64,000 nt of DNA from Antedon mediterranea (taxonomy: Eukaryota > Echinodermata > Crinoidea > Comatulida > Antedonidae): contig NC_092670.1 of assembly GCF_964355755.1 (NCBI RefSeq), forward strand, positions 14,693,201 through 14,757,200, written 5' to 3'. Position 1 is the stretch's first letter. Every line of letters begins with the position of its first letter. The position numbers and the translations under genes were made by a program. The notes below the pieces were generated by a model that was not told the DNA's origin, did not search any database, and worked only from the letters and a program-made list of their open reading frames with translations. Below, piece by piece: positions 11,924-25,800 of the stretch.

Positions 11924-14700
11924 ATGTATAATACGCTGGTGGCAATGATTGACTTCACAAACAAGTATCATAGTTGAAACATACTGTAAGCAAAACAAGT
12001 TAAATATTAATGCCACGTGATGTTCAATCTTATCAATAAATAGTAAATTGTTTAGGCTATTATTGATGGTTAATATTGAATAAACTCTGCTATTGAAACT
12101 GCGATCAATTTCATATCAAAAATTAATGTATGATTACCTAGTTTGATTTACCATTATGTAATTGTAACCATGGAGCTATAAATTAGAATAATGTATAGCT
12201 CTATGCTTCAACCTTTCACCAACAAACAAGATATATTTATCTTATCTATAATTAAGAAACTGGCTTTAAAATCGAATAACATTAATGGACGAACATACAA
12301 GCAGAACCCCTATTCTGAGAACACTGATATTAAAAACAATAAACTCTGATAACACTAATAATAACACTCATTTAAAAAAAAACTATTTTAATCTCTGAGT
12401 ATAGTAACAAACATAAACAGTTTATTAATAGGGGTTTTCTCGAGAAACAAGAAACCCATGCCATCCAACATGCAACTTATATTGTAACGTTTTCAATGCA
12501 TTGTAAGAGTAAGTTAAAACCATTTACTGTCAAGCAATGTTTCTACAGAGTAAGGTTATGATTTAGATATAAATATAAAATTAGATATGGAAATAAAACT
12601 ACATTATTTTCAATAAAAGCCTTTCATAGAAAATTTCAGTTGCGTACCTTTATTGAACGTCATATCCGAACGGTATAGAACTCATTAAATAATTATAATT
12701 TCTGGGTTTTTTTTTAAACTGGAGGTACAATTTATTCACGATATCTAGTAGTATGTACTCCGTCTCCGCTGTCAGACATGCCTACGGGGTGATCCTGGGA
12801 TGGGCTGTCCTATGCTAAATACATCGTCTCCGTCACGCTCATATCCGTCACATTTCCCAATGTTTCGTTGTGACGGAGATGACGGCCTTTTGTTGTTACC
12901 AGGGCCTTTTTCTGTTGTACATTTTGTATATCCATGGAGAATTCTCCATGATATATCTTTATTATGTTATTACATTGTATATATATATGTGACTCTGGCC
13001 AATAAACATATTCAAATCAAATTTTAAAGTCATTTCCGTCGCATCATTTTGAGGTTCGTACATATCCGTCACGGTTTAATCTCCGTCACATGGACATTTT
13101 ATCCTTTTAAATAAATCCTAAAATATTTCAGTAATGAACGCAACTATGTTGTATAAATGAAATATAAACAATATTCTTCTACTATGTCAATGGTTAGTAA
13201 TATTAGTTGTAAATTTTGTAAAACATCAGTCATAGGCCTACTATTTTTTTAAATTAATATTTTTTGGAATTATAGTAAATGGTTTTGAACGTATAACATC
13301 ATACTAATAAATGCTAAAACAGTCATTTTTTTATTAATCGAGAAAAAAATACTGTATAGTATCAAACAATTAATAATGGAAATAGTTTTATAATTCCTAA
13401 CCCGTTATTTTTTCTATCTTTGTATATTCCATGTGACGGATATGACAGCAACATGAAACCATGTTCGAATAAATACAAATTATATAATAAAGATTGCGCC
13501 AAACATACGCTTGCCATGTAATACATGTTCATTTATCTGAATAAACTTTAACAATTAAAAAAAAAGTTTTATTATCGATTTTTTATGAACCTGAAATTAG
13601 ACACTTACTGAAGAATGACCCATTCATATTAACGGAATAATACAGGTGTTCATAAGACAAACAATATTTCTTACAAAAAACGCTGCTCGCTTATTTATGT
13701 AACAGTTTTAAAGATATATTGTCCCTCTGAAAAATTATTTTTTATTTCAAATTTGTTTTTGAATGTGTCATTTTATTGTCACATAATAGTTATTTTACCT
13801 GAAAAAATGTAATTTAAAACAAAAAATATTAAATTGTCTGTCAGACAATCAGACAATGGTATATAATTAAACGTTTCTTTTCTCTTTTTATACGTGAATA
13901 AATATTATTTTTTTGTTACAGAAGTGAATTCTAAATAGAATAGTCAAGACCGCATCGCGTATAATTGGATCTACACAACTGCCTCTGGAGAACATATTTT
14001 CGGATCGTCTTCTGAAAAAGGCAGTGGCTATCAAAGATGATCATTTTCATCCGGCCTCTAGTATGTTCCAGTTGATGCGCAGCGGTCGGCGATTTCGTTC
14101 TATTAAGGCCAATAAGGCACGATTTACAAATAGTTTCTTTCCAGGATCTATTAGAGCCTTAAATATGATGTAGACACTTTTTTTTTGTAATGTTTTTGTT
14201 TTTGAGTTCGTGTTGTGTCCGTTGGATATTGTGCTCCGCCAACAGAGCAAACAGAATTTCTATGTTTTTTCTAAAACAAATGATAATAAATGATACTTGA
14301 CTTGACTTGACTTGAATAACTTTGATATGAAACACGGACTAAATTTCTGTCACTTTAGTTTATTTTATTGCTAAGGTCAAGTCTGGGGGTCACTTCATCA
14401 CGCCTAGATACTTCAAGTGTGAAGTATCCTATTACAAACAAAAACTTTAATGGACTGTTTTGATAATAATTCAATGATTATCTGACAGCGAATTACAGTA
14501 TTATATATATCGGTCAAATACCAGAAATGTTTTTGGATTTGTAATTTTAGCATGACGTGTCCTAATAGACTCTCTTTTTTGGGTCCAGCAGCTGGGACCT
14601 ATAAAGTATAGTCGCGTTTCCATTTTCGCAAAAACGTCAGTCTCTAGTACTATAACTGCTGCTTGCTTTCTGCTTGATAAAGGAGTCATCTCTTGTGATG
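11924..14700. repeat. Upstream region of gene 2, right copy of segmental duplication
   Basis: Near-identical to 3528-5931, with the same ccgtcac-rich block at 12760-13100 and the same right-hand end at ttgtgatg. No gene is seen apart from the LINE fragment listed separately. The offset between copies is about 8.4 kb here and about 9.1 kb at the CCP exon 3 level, because of indels in the introns and within the copies. Confidence 0.75.
13928..14316 (+). mobile_element. 5'-truncated LINE fragment with ACTTG tail
   Basis: The plus strand encodes a LINE C-terminal tail (RIVKTASRIIG, then NIFSDRLLKKA, then FTNSFFPGSIRALNMM and a stop). A 3' UTR follows, ending in four ACTTG units (14295-14315). 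The left duplicate has the empty site at 5553 (gaagtga-taacttt). The family differs from the fragment at 927-1680, since both the tail repeat and the protein motif differ. Confidence 0.8.
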
Positions 14701-15379
14701 TGTAGCGGGCTAGACGAGCAGCAGCAGAGCGTGAAAAATAACGTATTCAGTACTACATTGGTGGCGCGCTCTACATTGCCATAAATCATCTCGAGCGCGG
14801 TGTGAAAAACAAGGCTAGGCTAGGTTTTATTTATTTATATCCGATATTAAACAATAAAATGGTATTGACGATAATATTTAAAGGCCTATTGCTTAATACA
14901 CGTATTACTGTTAGGGTAAGTATTGTAAATCTGGTTAGTGAGGTTGTTAAAATAAAAAAGAGGCTTCTCTCCACCACCTGCCACCACAACCAGCAGGCCC
15001 TTCTATTAGGGACGTTACGGATCAGGGACGTTTCGTCCCAATTTCAAGCAGTCTTGTCACACTTTTAGAAATTGACTAGGCCTATATCGGCCAGCCAATC
15101 ATCAACTACTTACAAGTAAAACATTGATTTTGTGATGTGTGTTCAACAACAAATCTGATTTCTTTGTACTGTACTGTATACAATGAAACGAAAGAGGATT
15201 GACTGTCTGCAGTCAGTGAGTGTGCTGTATGTGTGTGGTGTGTCTTGCTGAAAGTTATTAAAAAACAAATGTAAATTACAACAACATCTTTGACTTGCGC
15301 AACAGAAATGTGTGTTTCTTTAAAATAGGCCTAGTAAACATTAAAAAGTCACAATTGGCATATATTTGGTTTATCCGGT
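14701..15379. other. Spacer upstream of UQCC1, nothing firmly recognised
   Basis: It begins with tagcgggctagacgagcagc, which reappears inverted near 17860-17890 as part of an element. The rest is unremarkable AT-rich DNA. The short open frame at 14802-15068 has no recognisable product. A 5' exon of UQCC1 could lie here but none was identified. Confidence 0.4.
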
Positions 15380-16728
15380 CATCTATATATAAATTTATGG
15401 TTAATTCTGACATAGGCGAGCACAATGCAAAAACTTCTCTACAAATCTCCGCCTTGGATACCTACCTTATCTATCCGAGATGTACCGCGAAACGTAGATT
15501 TGATAACATTAGTGTGCACGCCGACGCTATTGTTCCATATTTATATCTTAGGAAGATATTATAAAGAGTTTTTTAACAACATTTATGATTTCAACATTGG
15601 AATTTCCTCTCAATTTCAATTCTTCCCGGTCAAAGTAATTTCCGGGTTTAAGATAAGTTCACCTTAGTTTCAAATATTTTCTCTCTTTTATACACAAGGG
15701 AGCAGTTAAAATAATAGATTTGACCCTAAAGGTGACTGGAAACAGGCACTTTCCATCAATCAATACAGTGTCCCTTTGGAAGACGAAAAAAAAATTGGCC
15801 ATTAATCATAGCCATTTCAGTTTTTTGTTTATTTTAAAACATACCACACGTGTGTGAAGGTACAGTAGTTAAATAATAGGAATTATACTGCAAATTAATA
15901 AAGATCAAATTAAATATACGCCATAAAGAATCAGAATATATTGTGGGGAATAGTATTATAAAATTACATAGGGAGATTTGATAAGACATTTTTCGAGTGA
16001 AATCCCGATAGCTGAGTTTTATTGAGTAAGCTTGCAGGAATAACTGTAGGCTATCTTCCTGTGTCCCGTTAGGACCGAGATGTCTGCCCATGTTGCAAGC
16101 CGTAATGTCTTCTTTCTTGGGCCCACTCTGTCACGGCAGTTAGTTTCAAAAGATGATTAAATTAAATAATGTATTAATAATTATTAGGATGGTATTCATT
16201 TGAATAAACGCCTCTCCAATAAAACATCACTTTGAATAATAACCCCCCCCCCCCCCCCCACAACTCAACTATCTAATAAACGTCCATCCACATATTTATA
16301 ATAACACAATTATACTATTTGTAGTAGAATTCACCGCACTGTTATCTGCAATTTACCAAGCATTTGTTATTCTTTTTTACCACTTTTCATATCTATGAGA
16401 GGATTTCATTTGATTATAAATGTTACCATATTATTAGAACTAACAAATTTAACATATATCCCTCGAATAAGCACCTCCCTCAAATGACCTCCGCCTCCCC
16501 AAAGGGCCTCCGCCTCCCCAAAGGGCCCTACCAAACAATAAAAACTATACTTTAAAATGTTATTAATCATCTAAAACACTGTGAAACAAAGTAGTTTAGT
16601 TTTACGAATGTCAAGCATTTTCAATAATGGTAACCGACAGAAAATGTATAAGGAGAACATTATCATTCCGAGAACCATCGTCTACACTTCCTAGAGGGGG
16701 AGCGAGCGAAGCGAGCTCACCCTCTAGT
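15380..16728 (+). repeat. Interspersed repeat, copy 1 (inverted partner at 61428-62700)
   Basis: Many words match the reverse strand of 61428-62700: ctccgccttgg, cgagatgtaccgcg with cgtagatttgataaca, the block around caggaataactg and ggacc, cagagtgggccc in antisense, and the end gagcgagcgaagcgagctcaccctctag. The two copies are diverged (many substitutions and indels). The copy also holds a C homopolymer (about 16243-16259) and a local duplication of ctccgcctccccaaagggcc (about 16487-16526). It is probably a non-autonomous transposon; no coding sequence is recognised. Confidence 0.65.
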
Positions 16729-16842
16729 GTTTGTGATTACGTTTTCATTTCAGTCGCATATTCAAGCATGGAGGTATTCAAGGCATAGGCGTATACCAAA
16801 TGAAGGGTTCACATTTTTTTAAGGGGATGAAAAATATTATAG

Positions 16843-19800
16843 ATGAATGAATTATTTAATGTGTTTGTAAACTTGCAGAATTTTGGTAGCAACTATCATT
16901 CATACAGCAATGTTTTGAGAGAAGCCCTTTGTTGTTCCAAGTGCACAAATAGAAGAATAGCAGTACTACCTATTTCAACACGTTTAGTTTCAGTTTGGCA
17001 AAATCACATAGCAAGAAATGATTTGCATACAGAGTCAGATGCAAAACAGGTAAATAGCTGATTTTGGTATTGTATGTATAATTATCGTAGGCAAATTCTG
17101 TCTAATTAATAGCATAGTCACATGTGACACTGTGTTACATAATTTGCCTATGCCTATGATGGACAAATTATGGCATATGTGGAAATACAGTTACAGAGTA
17201 TCGAGTACACCAATAATGTACATTCAAATTTAAGTTTAAAGTTTCCTGTATTCACCAAGCATACATACCGTAAGTAAGATATTTTTATTGGTTTTGATAC
17301 CATACAGAATGAAAAACACAGAAGAACGAAAAAAAAACACCATTGTTAGTGGGTAGCCCTCTCAATCCCCCAAGTGGGATATTTTATATTCTGAGGGGTT
17401 CCAGCAAACATAAAAACAATTAACATACATAACTTTAAAATAAATTCTCATTAAAAAGGACAAATTTTTAATTTAAATTGTGAGTGTTTCCCTTAGCCTA
17501 AAGTGTGATTAGTTAATAGGTTACATGCATACTCCTTAAAAAACCGTAAACACAAAAACATAATTTATTTTAAATTTTGTAAATTCACAATCTGGACTGA
17601 AAACCAGCTCCAAATTCAGTATTAACGTGAAATTTAAGGAAATGCAATTAAAATTAATATTTAAAATTTATAAAGTGGATACCACTTAACGGAAGTCCTT
17701 AAATATTTATTGTCTAAAGTGAGATATAAAATATTTAATAATAAGTGTGATAGGTGAATATGGCAACATGACATGTTGGGCAAACTCATGCGACCTTTAT
17801 TCAGAGAGTTGACTTTACTGCAATACTACTACTAGTTAAAGCCCCATTCCCTACGTTTTCACGCTGCTGCTCTAGCCCGCTACGTCCCATTAGGACTACT
17901 CAATCAGAAGCTAAAGCAAGCAGCAGTTATAGTTCTAAGGACAGACAGTTTTGTGAAAATGGAAACTCCACTATGATTTATTGATTCCAGTAGACCCAAA
18001 AAAAACGGCTGGGAAAGAGTCTATTAGGACATGTCATGCTAAAATTACAAATCCCTATATTCACTGTCAGTGTCAGATATTCATTGAATTATTATCGAAA
18101 CAGTCCATTAAAGTTTGTGTTTGTAATAGGATACTTCACAATTGAAATATCTAGGGTGATGAAGTGACCCCCAGATTTGACCTTAGCAATAAAATTAACT
18201 AAAGTGACAGAAATTGAGTATTCACTTCTTTAACAAAAAAGTAATATTTATTCACATATAAAAAATGAAAAGAAACCCAAAAACCATTGTCTGACAGACA
18301 ATTTAAGTATTTGTTGCTTTAAATTACATTTTTTCAGGTAAAATAACTATTGTATCTATTATGTGACAATAAAATGACACATTCAAAAACATTTGAAATA
18401 AAAAATATTTTTCAATAAGCGAGCAGCGTTTTTTGTAAGAAATATTTCTTGTTTAGATCTAATTTAAGATCACAAACTATATTTAATGTAAAAATAATAC
18501 TATTATATGGTCCTATTGCGGTAACTTTTTTCGTCTTTAAACGGTTAAAAATGTGAAAAATAAATCGATTCTAATAATTATAGCGGCCCGCTATAAATCC
18601 CAAAATGCATTGCGCGCGGATTGATATTTTTGTTTTTCACCTGTAATTCGCCCACTTTTCGATCGATCGTGAAGCCAAAACAAATGGAAGACTCCTAACT
18701 TTTCAGCGAAAATACCGGGTTTTCCCCAATTTGTATCAACGGAGTCTGGCAAAAATAGAAAGACAATTAATGCAGCAACTATACAACGTCAGGCTAGGTA
18801 TATAGCTAGCGTACGATGTTCGTACGTTATCGATGTTTACCAGCTAGGCCTACAAAACTAAGCCTAGCTAGGCTAGGCCTAGACCGTCCACGAGAGGTCG
18901 ATCGCCGCGAGCTACTTAGGTAGTGCATTGTTTCTCACTTTTTATCATAATTTACCATAAAACGTACATTTAAGACAAGGAATGACATGGTTTAATGTTT
19001 TTAAAGTGATATATATGTATTATTTTCCAAAAAACGTCCAAAATTGCAGGGAAGGGGTCTTTAAATAATGACTGACGCAGTTATACCATTAGACCTATAA
19101 ATTAGGTACATGGTACATACAGTATAATAAAAAGATTCTCGCAATAAATTAATGAAATGGTATTGTATTATTGCAGAATCCATTAAAAAACAGGTAAAAA
19201 GCATAGCTGATTCTTGTTATTGTATAGTTTATCCAGTAATTCTGTATAATACAATGTATTCAGAATTTGCCTAGGATGTGGCAAATTGTTGCCATATTAA
19301 TATATTACAGAGAATCGATGGAAGCGCATGGGAATACAGTACCAAATTAGATATGATTATAAGTCACATATGTATCACATGTGATACTGTATTACAGAAT
19401 TTGCCTAGGATGTGGCAAAATGTTGCTATATTAATACATTAAAGAGAATCGATGGAAGCGCATGGGAATACAGTACCAAATTAGATATGATTATAAGTCA
19501 CATATGTATCACATGTGGTACTGTATTACAGAATTTGCCTAGGATGTGGCAAAATGTTGCCATATTAATACATTACAGAGAATCGATGGATGCGCATGGT
19601 AATACAGTACCAAATTAGATATGATTATGAAGCAATTTTGTAATCAACATAAATAAACAAAACAATTTAATATAATAAGATATAATAAGAAAATCTCGCA
19701 AATTGAATGATTTGAAAGCATTGCATTGTTACAGTTTGTATTGACCAAGTTGAATTTCATTATACAATTTCAGTATTAAAACAAGCACGAATGTGCAATA

Positions 19801-22800
19801 CTCGGGGTACAGCGAAAGAAGCTGTAATGACGTCATAAGACCGGATGTAACGTCACATACACATCAATAACCGCGCTACCAAATACTGCTATACGGTACC
19901 ATCTTCGAGACGTCATATGGCTGCATCCGGTATGAAATTAAAAAATCCGGCTCTATAGCTTTGAGGACATGTCCCTGTAGTATATTCATGCTAAATCCGA
20001 GCTCAATACTACAACGAATAAGGGAGGAGTAGTACTTTATAAATCGCACTTTTTGCTCAATAGTGTCCGGATGGAAGAAGAAAAGGAAAAGATGAGAGAG
20101 TCCTAGACTCAGGTACCCCGAGTAATAAAACGAGATATACTCTATATCATTTTACGTATACAGTAATAGTATTTTTCACCATAAAGTTAAAGAAAAATAG
20201 GTTTCGCCAGGGCTCGAACCGGGACCTTCTGCGTGATAAGCAGACTTGACTACCACTACACTACGAAACCTCTTATACTAACAAGCACGAATGTGCAATA
20301 CTCGGGGTACAGCGAAAGAAGCTGTAATGACGTCATAAGACCGGATGTAACGTCACATACACATCAATAACCGCGCTATCAAATACTGCTATACGGTACC
20401 ATCTTCAAGACGTCATATGGCTGCATCCGGTATGAAATTAAAAAATCCGGCTCTATAGCTTTGAGGACATGTCCCTGTAGTATATTCATGCTAAATCCGA
20501 GCTCAATACTACAACGAATAAGGGAGGAGTAGTACTTTATAAATCGCACTTTTTGCTCAATAGTGTCCGGATGGAAGAAGAAAAGGAAAAGATGAGAAAG
20601 TCCTAGACTCAGGTACCCCGAGTAATAAAACGAGATATACTCTATATCATTTTACGTATACAGTAATAGTATATTTCACCATAAAGTTAAAGAAAAATAG
20701 GTTTCGCCAGGGCTCGAACCGGGACCTTCTGCGTGATAAGCAGACTTGACAACCACTACACTACGAAACCTCTTATACTAACAAGCACGAATGTGCAATA
20801 CTCGGGGTACAGCGAAAGAAGCTGTAATGACGTCATAAGACCGGATGTAACGTCACATACACATCAATAACCGCGCTACCAAATACGGCTATACGGTACC
20901 ATCTTCGAGACGTGATATGGCTGCATCCGGTTTGAAATTAAAAAATCCAGCTCTATAGATTTGAGGACATGTCCCTGTAGTATATTCATGCTAAATCCGA
21001 GCTCAATACTACAACGAATAAGGGAGGAGTAGTACTTTATAAATCGCACTTTTTGCTCAATAGTGTCCAGATGGAAGAAGAAGAGGAAAAGATGAGAGAG
21101 TCCTAGACTCAGGTACCCCGGGTAATAAAACGAGATATACTCTATATCATATTACGTATACAGTATATTTCACCATAAAGTTAAAGAAAAATAGGTTTCG
21201 TCAGGGCTCGAACCGGGACCTTCTGCGTGTTAAGCAGACTTGACCACCACTACACTACGAAACCTCTTACACTAAAAATGTGGGTTACACAAAGTTTTTT
21301 AATCCATTTAAATTACAAATAAATATGGTAATAAGCATAAAGCAAAATAAACGTGTGTAAAAGTGATAATTACCGATTACACAAAGTAAGTATTTAAAAA
21401 AATAATAAAAATAAGATATAGTGTGTATAATTATCATATTGCGTATACAGTACTTTTCACCATATAAAGTTTTAAAAAAAAAACCTTCGCCCGGGCTCGA
21501 ACCAGGTACCTTCTGCGTGTTAAGCAAACGTGATAACCACTCGCCAAGAAGCCGCATATAACTACATAACGCTGTGGTGTGTGTCACACATTGTGGCTTC
21601 TTAATCGAAAAAATTAATTAACAAAAAAGCATGAATGTGCGATACTCGGGGTGCAGCAAATGAAGCTGTAATGACGTCATAAGACGGGATGTGACGTCAC
21701 ATACACATCAATAACCTACCAAATACGGCTATATGGTACCATATTCGAGACGTCATATGGCTGCATCCGATTTGAAATTTAAAAATCTGGCTCTATAGCT
21801 TTGAGGACATGTCCCTGTAGTATATTCATGCCAAATCCCAGCTCAATACTACAACGAATAAGGGAGGAGTAGTACTTTAAAAATCGCACTTTTTACTCAA
21901 TAGTGTCCAGATGGAGGAAGAGGAGAAAATGAGTAAGTACTAGACTCGGGTACCCCGAGTAATAATATGCATTTATGGCATTGTCCATCATTGATATAGT
22001 AGTAAAATATGAGAATTGTAATGTTAATAAAGGTAAATGGTAGTTTTGTATTCATTTTAAAGGGGGGTTCCGGGTTTAAAATGAATAGTAAAAAATGTAA
22101 AATATATTTGTTTGTCTCTTGAACGGGAAAAGTTTCAATTTATATAAGCGCCCAGTGAAGCAGAACGAAGGCTGTGAAATGAGGCCAGATTACAAGTGCA
22201 GCTACGGCAAAATCACACTGTGGTTACAGAATAGGAAATTCATGAAATGGTCAATCTTCCGACGACTCGTTATCATTAACCATATCAATTACTTTTGTAA
22301 AATTATACTTATTTGATGTAATTTTAGTCGGTCTTCCCATTTATAAAGTCAATTTTCTATGAAAATCCATCAAAACAGTGAAAAATTAGATAGGTTTGCA
22401 CTTTACGTTTGCCGATTTTTGCACTGACTTAGGGAAAGCCTTAAAAATCAATGAAGCGTAACGTATACATTCCTGCTGAGCAAGGAGAGCGAGACGACAC
22501 ACATGCTCTCTCTGCCCCATGCCTGGCATCGTCACGTGATAAGCAGATACAGTATACAATACCAAACTGGTCGGGTCGAGTATACCCCGTCTATAATCAC
22601 AACATGAACGATGTACAGTATTTGATTGAAGGTCAACTCGACCTACCGGAATGGTATAGATAATATAGCTCGAATGAGAGAGTTGGAATATTTGTATAAA
22701 CACAAGTATTGCTAATTTTAACAAGTGTAGCATATAGTAAAAGGCCTGGTAGTATCAATTCGCATAGGGTCTACTACAACACTAGCTAGCTCAATTTTTA

Positions 22801-25800
22801 ACTGGGCCGGATCGGCTAGGAGGTCTACTTGCTTGAATGCAGTATCCGCTTTTTTGGAGAGTAAACTAGGCCTAGCTAGGCCTATTTTTTTATTAATTAG
22901 ACGATCGGGACACCATACGTGCGGACGGCGATCGGACCTTGTTTTGCCTCAATATTTACAGCCGATTTTGTAGAACGTTTTAGAGGTTAAAGATTGTTTA
23001 GGAGTTTGGTTGATAGGATGGGTTTGGAATCCACTGAGTTTTGTTATTTATGGGCCAATCGTGTAGTAGTAGGCTAGCTAGGCCCATGATGGCCCCAATG
23101 TTTTAACGTAGCCATCGTGGCATGGAATCCCTAGTCAGAAATGGCTCTCACCCATGAATGAAATGATTTAGGCTAGGCCTAGCCTAGTACGTGAAGCCGA
23201 TTTACGATCTGTACTACTCCGTAATCTGTACTAAATTTTGTATTTCATTAATGTCAAATGAATATATGCTACACTTTAGGCCCAGCTTAGAAAATCTACA
23301 AAAATGTATTTCACAATGATCGGGTGGTCGTCGTTTGACAGGGGAGAGTACAACGTACAAGAAGCTTGACGTCGCGATCCGAGTTTGGAATCCACTGATG
23401 ACGTGATTTTGTGAATATCTCATGAATATTAATGAGCTTCCCTAAGCTGCTGAAAAACAGACTATCCATGAATTTACCCTAAAATTTATATGAAATTTAA
23501 TTTTTTAAATTTCTCGTTATTACTTCTTCATTCTGACATGTCTATATTGTTATAATATTTTTTATTTAATAAATAAACGATATTTAAAAGCAATTTTAAA
23601 CCCAGAATCCCCCTTTAAATGTAAGGAATGAGCTGTTAGAAGCTCATTTTATTAAGTCTCTGTAAGTCAGTTCATTTCCACGCCGCCTATACCTTCCCTA
23701 ATATTTTTCAACCATGTACTCATTTACAGCTGAATGAACTGGGATTTGTTCTTTAGCAGTTGAACCTGGGTCTTTTAGTAAGTATACTTTAAGTCCTGTG
23801 TCTTAACCACTCACCTACCAAAAATGAAACTCAAAATTCTCTGATGTTTACATACTGACTTAAATATGAACTTAAGTACCTATTTACATTTCTTATAGGC
23901 TTTAGTTCGACGGACAGCAGAGTCAATCCTACACTCAGAACCAACATTTTTAATGAGATTAAAAGATCGATTTAGTTACCTCAGCCGTTTAAGATTCAAT
24001 CGCTTTGTAAGTATACAGTATTTTTTTTTCTGGTAATGAATGTCACCAAAAGAGTAGTACCAGGTTCTAGATTGCGATTTGACTTATATTGTTAAAAAGA
24101 TTAATGTTTATGGCACATACGGTGTGTCATATATATACTTGAGCTGGAACTTAGTTTCAAACAAAAATATCAAAATGTGATGATCCGCTTGTGGCACTCG
24201 TAAAGGAATACTAACAACCTATAAAAAAACTAGGTACTACAGAAACAAAAGCCTGCGTTTGTTAATATACAAAATTCCTACTCTTTATCATCATAATAAG
24301 TATTATACTGTAATTTGTATTTTTAGATATTTCTGTAATAAGTTTATTAAATTAATTTCAGAAAATGAGAGTTGCTGGTCTAAATATGTATTCATCATGT
24401 GTAGATGGTGTAGATTTTGTTAATTTCTTTAAAGGTAAGTTAGCATCACACTTTATTTTCATTTGTTTGGTGTATAAATTCAATCAGCATAATAGCCATA
24501 TTGTACAATAACATTCAATGTATAAATAGAAACATGCTGGGCATGGGAATATTATTAGTTGGTTAAAATCAGTACCGAAAAAAGTACGAACCAACCTTAT
24601 ATACCATCGAGTAAAAATTCTAGAAAGAAGTAAAGCGTGATTTAACAAATTTTTCCCTTACGTAAATCTATATATGACATTATCATTACCCACCTTACAG
24701 AACACAGGACCACAAAGTATTCAGTACTCTGGTGCCAAACTTTGAAATATTTTTATTGGAATATATTATTTATTATCAATATATACAGTATTTACCATTA
24801 TCATTCAATAGAAAATACATTAAATATGATTTATACTGTAATTAAAATGTAATGTTTTAAGTTTTGCTATATTTATATATATATAATATTTTTGTTTCTT
24901 TTTGTTCACTTCTATATGTTTTGTTTAATGTCCCAAAGTACAGTATATTGCTTTTTAAGTGATGCCACCATTACTTTTGGAAATAAATGTTTCTATTAGG
25001 GGTTATTGTTAGGGTTAGGGTTACAAGGACACTTGTTGGGTCCCAAATGTGTCCCTTAATAGGGTTCTACTTTATTATAATGTATATGTATTGCAGTTTG
25101 TTAGAAATTATGGAATCAAACCAATTCCGTCTCTGATTGAAATTGCTTGTTAATTAATACCTTTTTAACAAAGTATTGTCATTGTCTATGTTCTGTGTAT
25201 AATATACCTTGCTTTCAAAAGAAGAAACCCTGCTTGACCAAGTCCATATCTTTTTTTATCCCAGCTTGTAAAATGTCAGACACATTGTTTTCCTGGTTTT
25301 TAGTGACACAACTTCATGTTTGGTAAGTCATTAATTATTGATACTTTTTGTCTTATTATTTAATTATTTATATAAAATCTGTAAACACAGTTTGTGTACC
25401 ATAAATGCATTATATACAGTAGAACGCCTTCTATTCAGGGGACATCCATATTAATGGGTCACTTTCCTATGAAATAAACCAAGGAAAACATAAGTTTTAA
25501 TGCAGTGGTCAACCCATAATCTGGGGACACTTTCCTATGAAATAAACCAAGGAAAACATATGTTTTAACGCTATGGTCAACCCATAATCAGGGGACACTT
25601 TCCTATGAAATAAACCAAGGAAAACATATGTTTTAACACTATGGTCAACCCATAATCAGGGGACACTTTCCTATGAAATAAACCAAGGAAAACATGTTTT
25701 AACGCTATGGTCAACCCATAATCAGGGGACACTTTCCTATGAAATAAACCAAGGAAAACATGTTTTAACGCTATGGTCAACCCATAATCAGGGGTCACTT

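Larger units (their letters stand above)
19781..21965. repeat. 500-bp tandem repeat carrying a tRNA-Val-like gene and CRE-like palindromes
   Basis: Units begin acaagcacgaatgtgcaata at 19781, 20281 and 20781 (exactly 500 bp apart). A fourth diverged unit starts at 21621 and lacks the tRNA part. Between units 3 and 4 (21265-21620) is extra sequence with a further tRNA-like copy. Every unit has the palindrome tgacgtca (19828, 20328, 20828, 21672) and a block rich in gacgtca/taacgtcac words. Identity between the first three units is very high. It lies in UQCC1 intron 1. Confidence 0.9.

Noticed and set aside
19179-19196. Possible small UQCC1 exon between acceptor gcag and donor caggtaaaa
   Set aside because: 17 nt does not fit between two phase-0 borders, and the segment resembles the repeated sequence around 17040-17200.
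22386-22733. 115-codon open frame with hydrophobic start
   Set aside because: It lies wholly inside a terminal-inverted-repeat element and has no recognisable domain or splice context.
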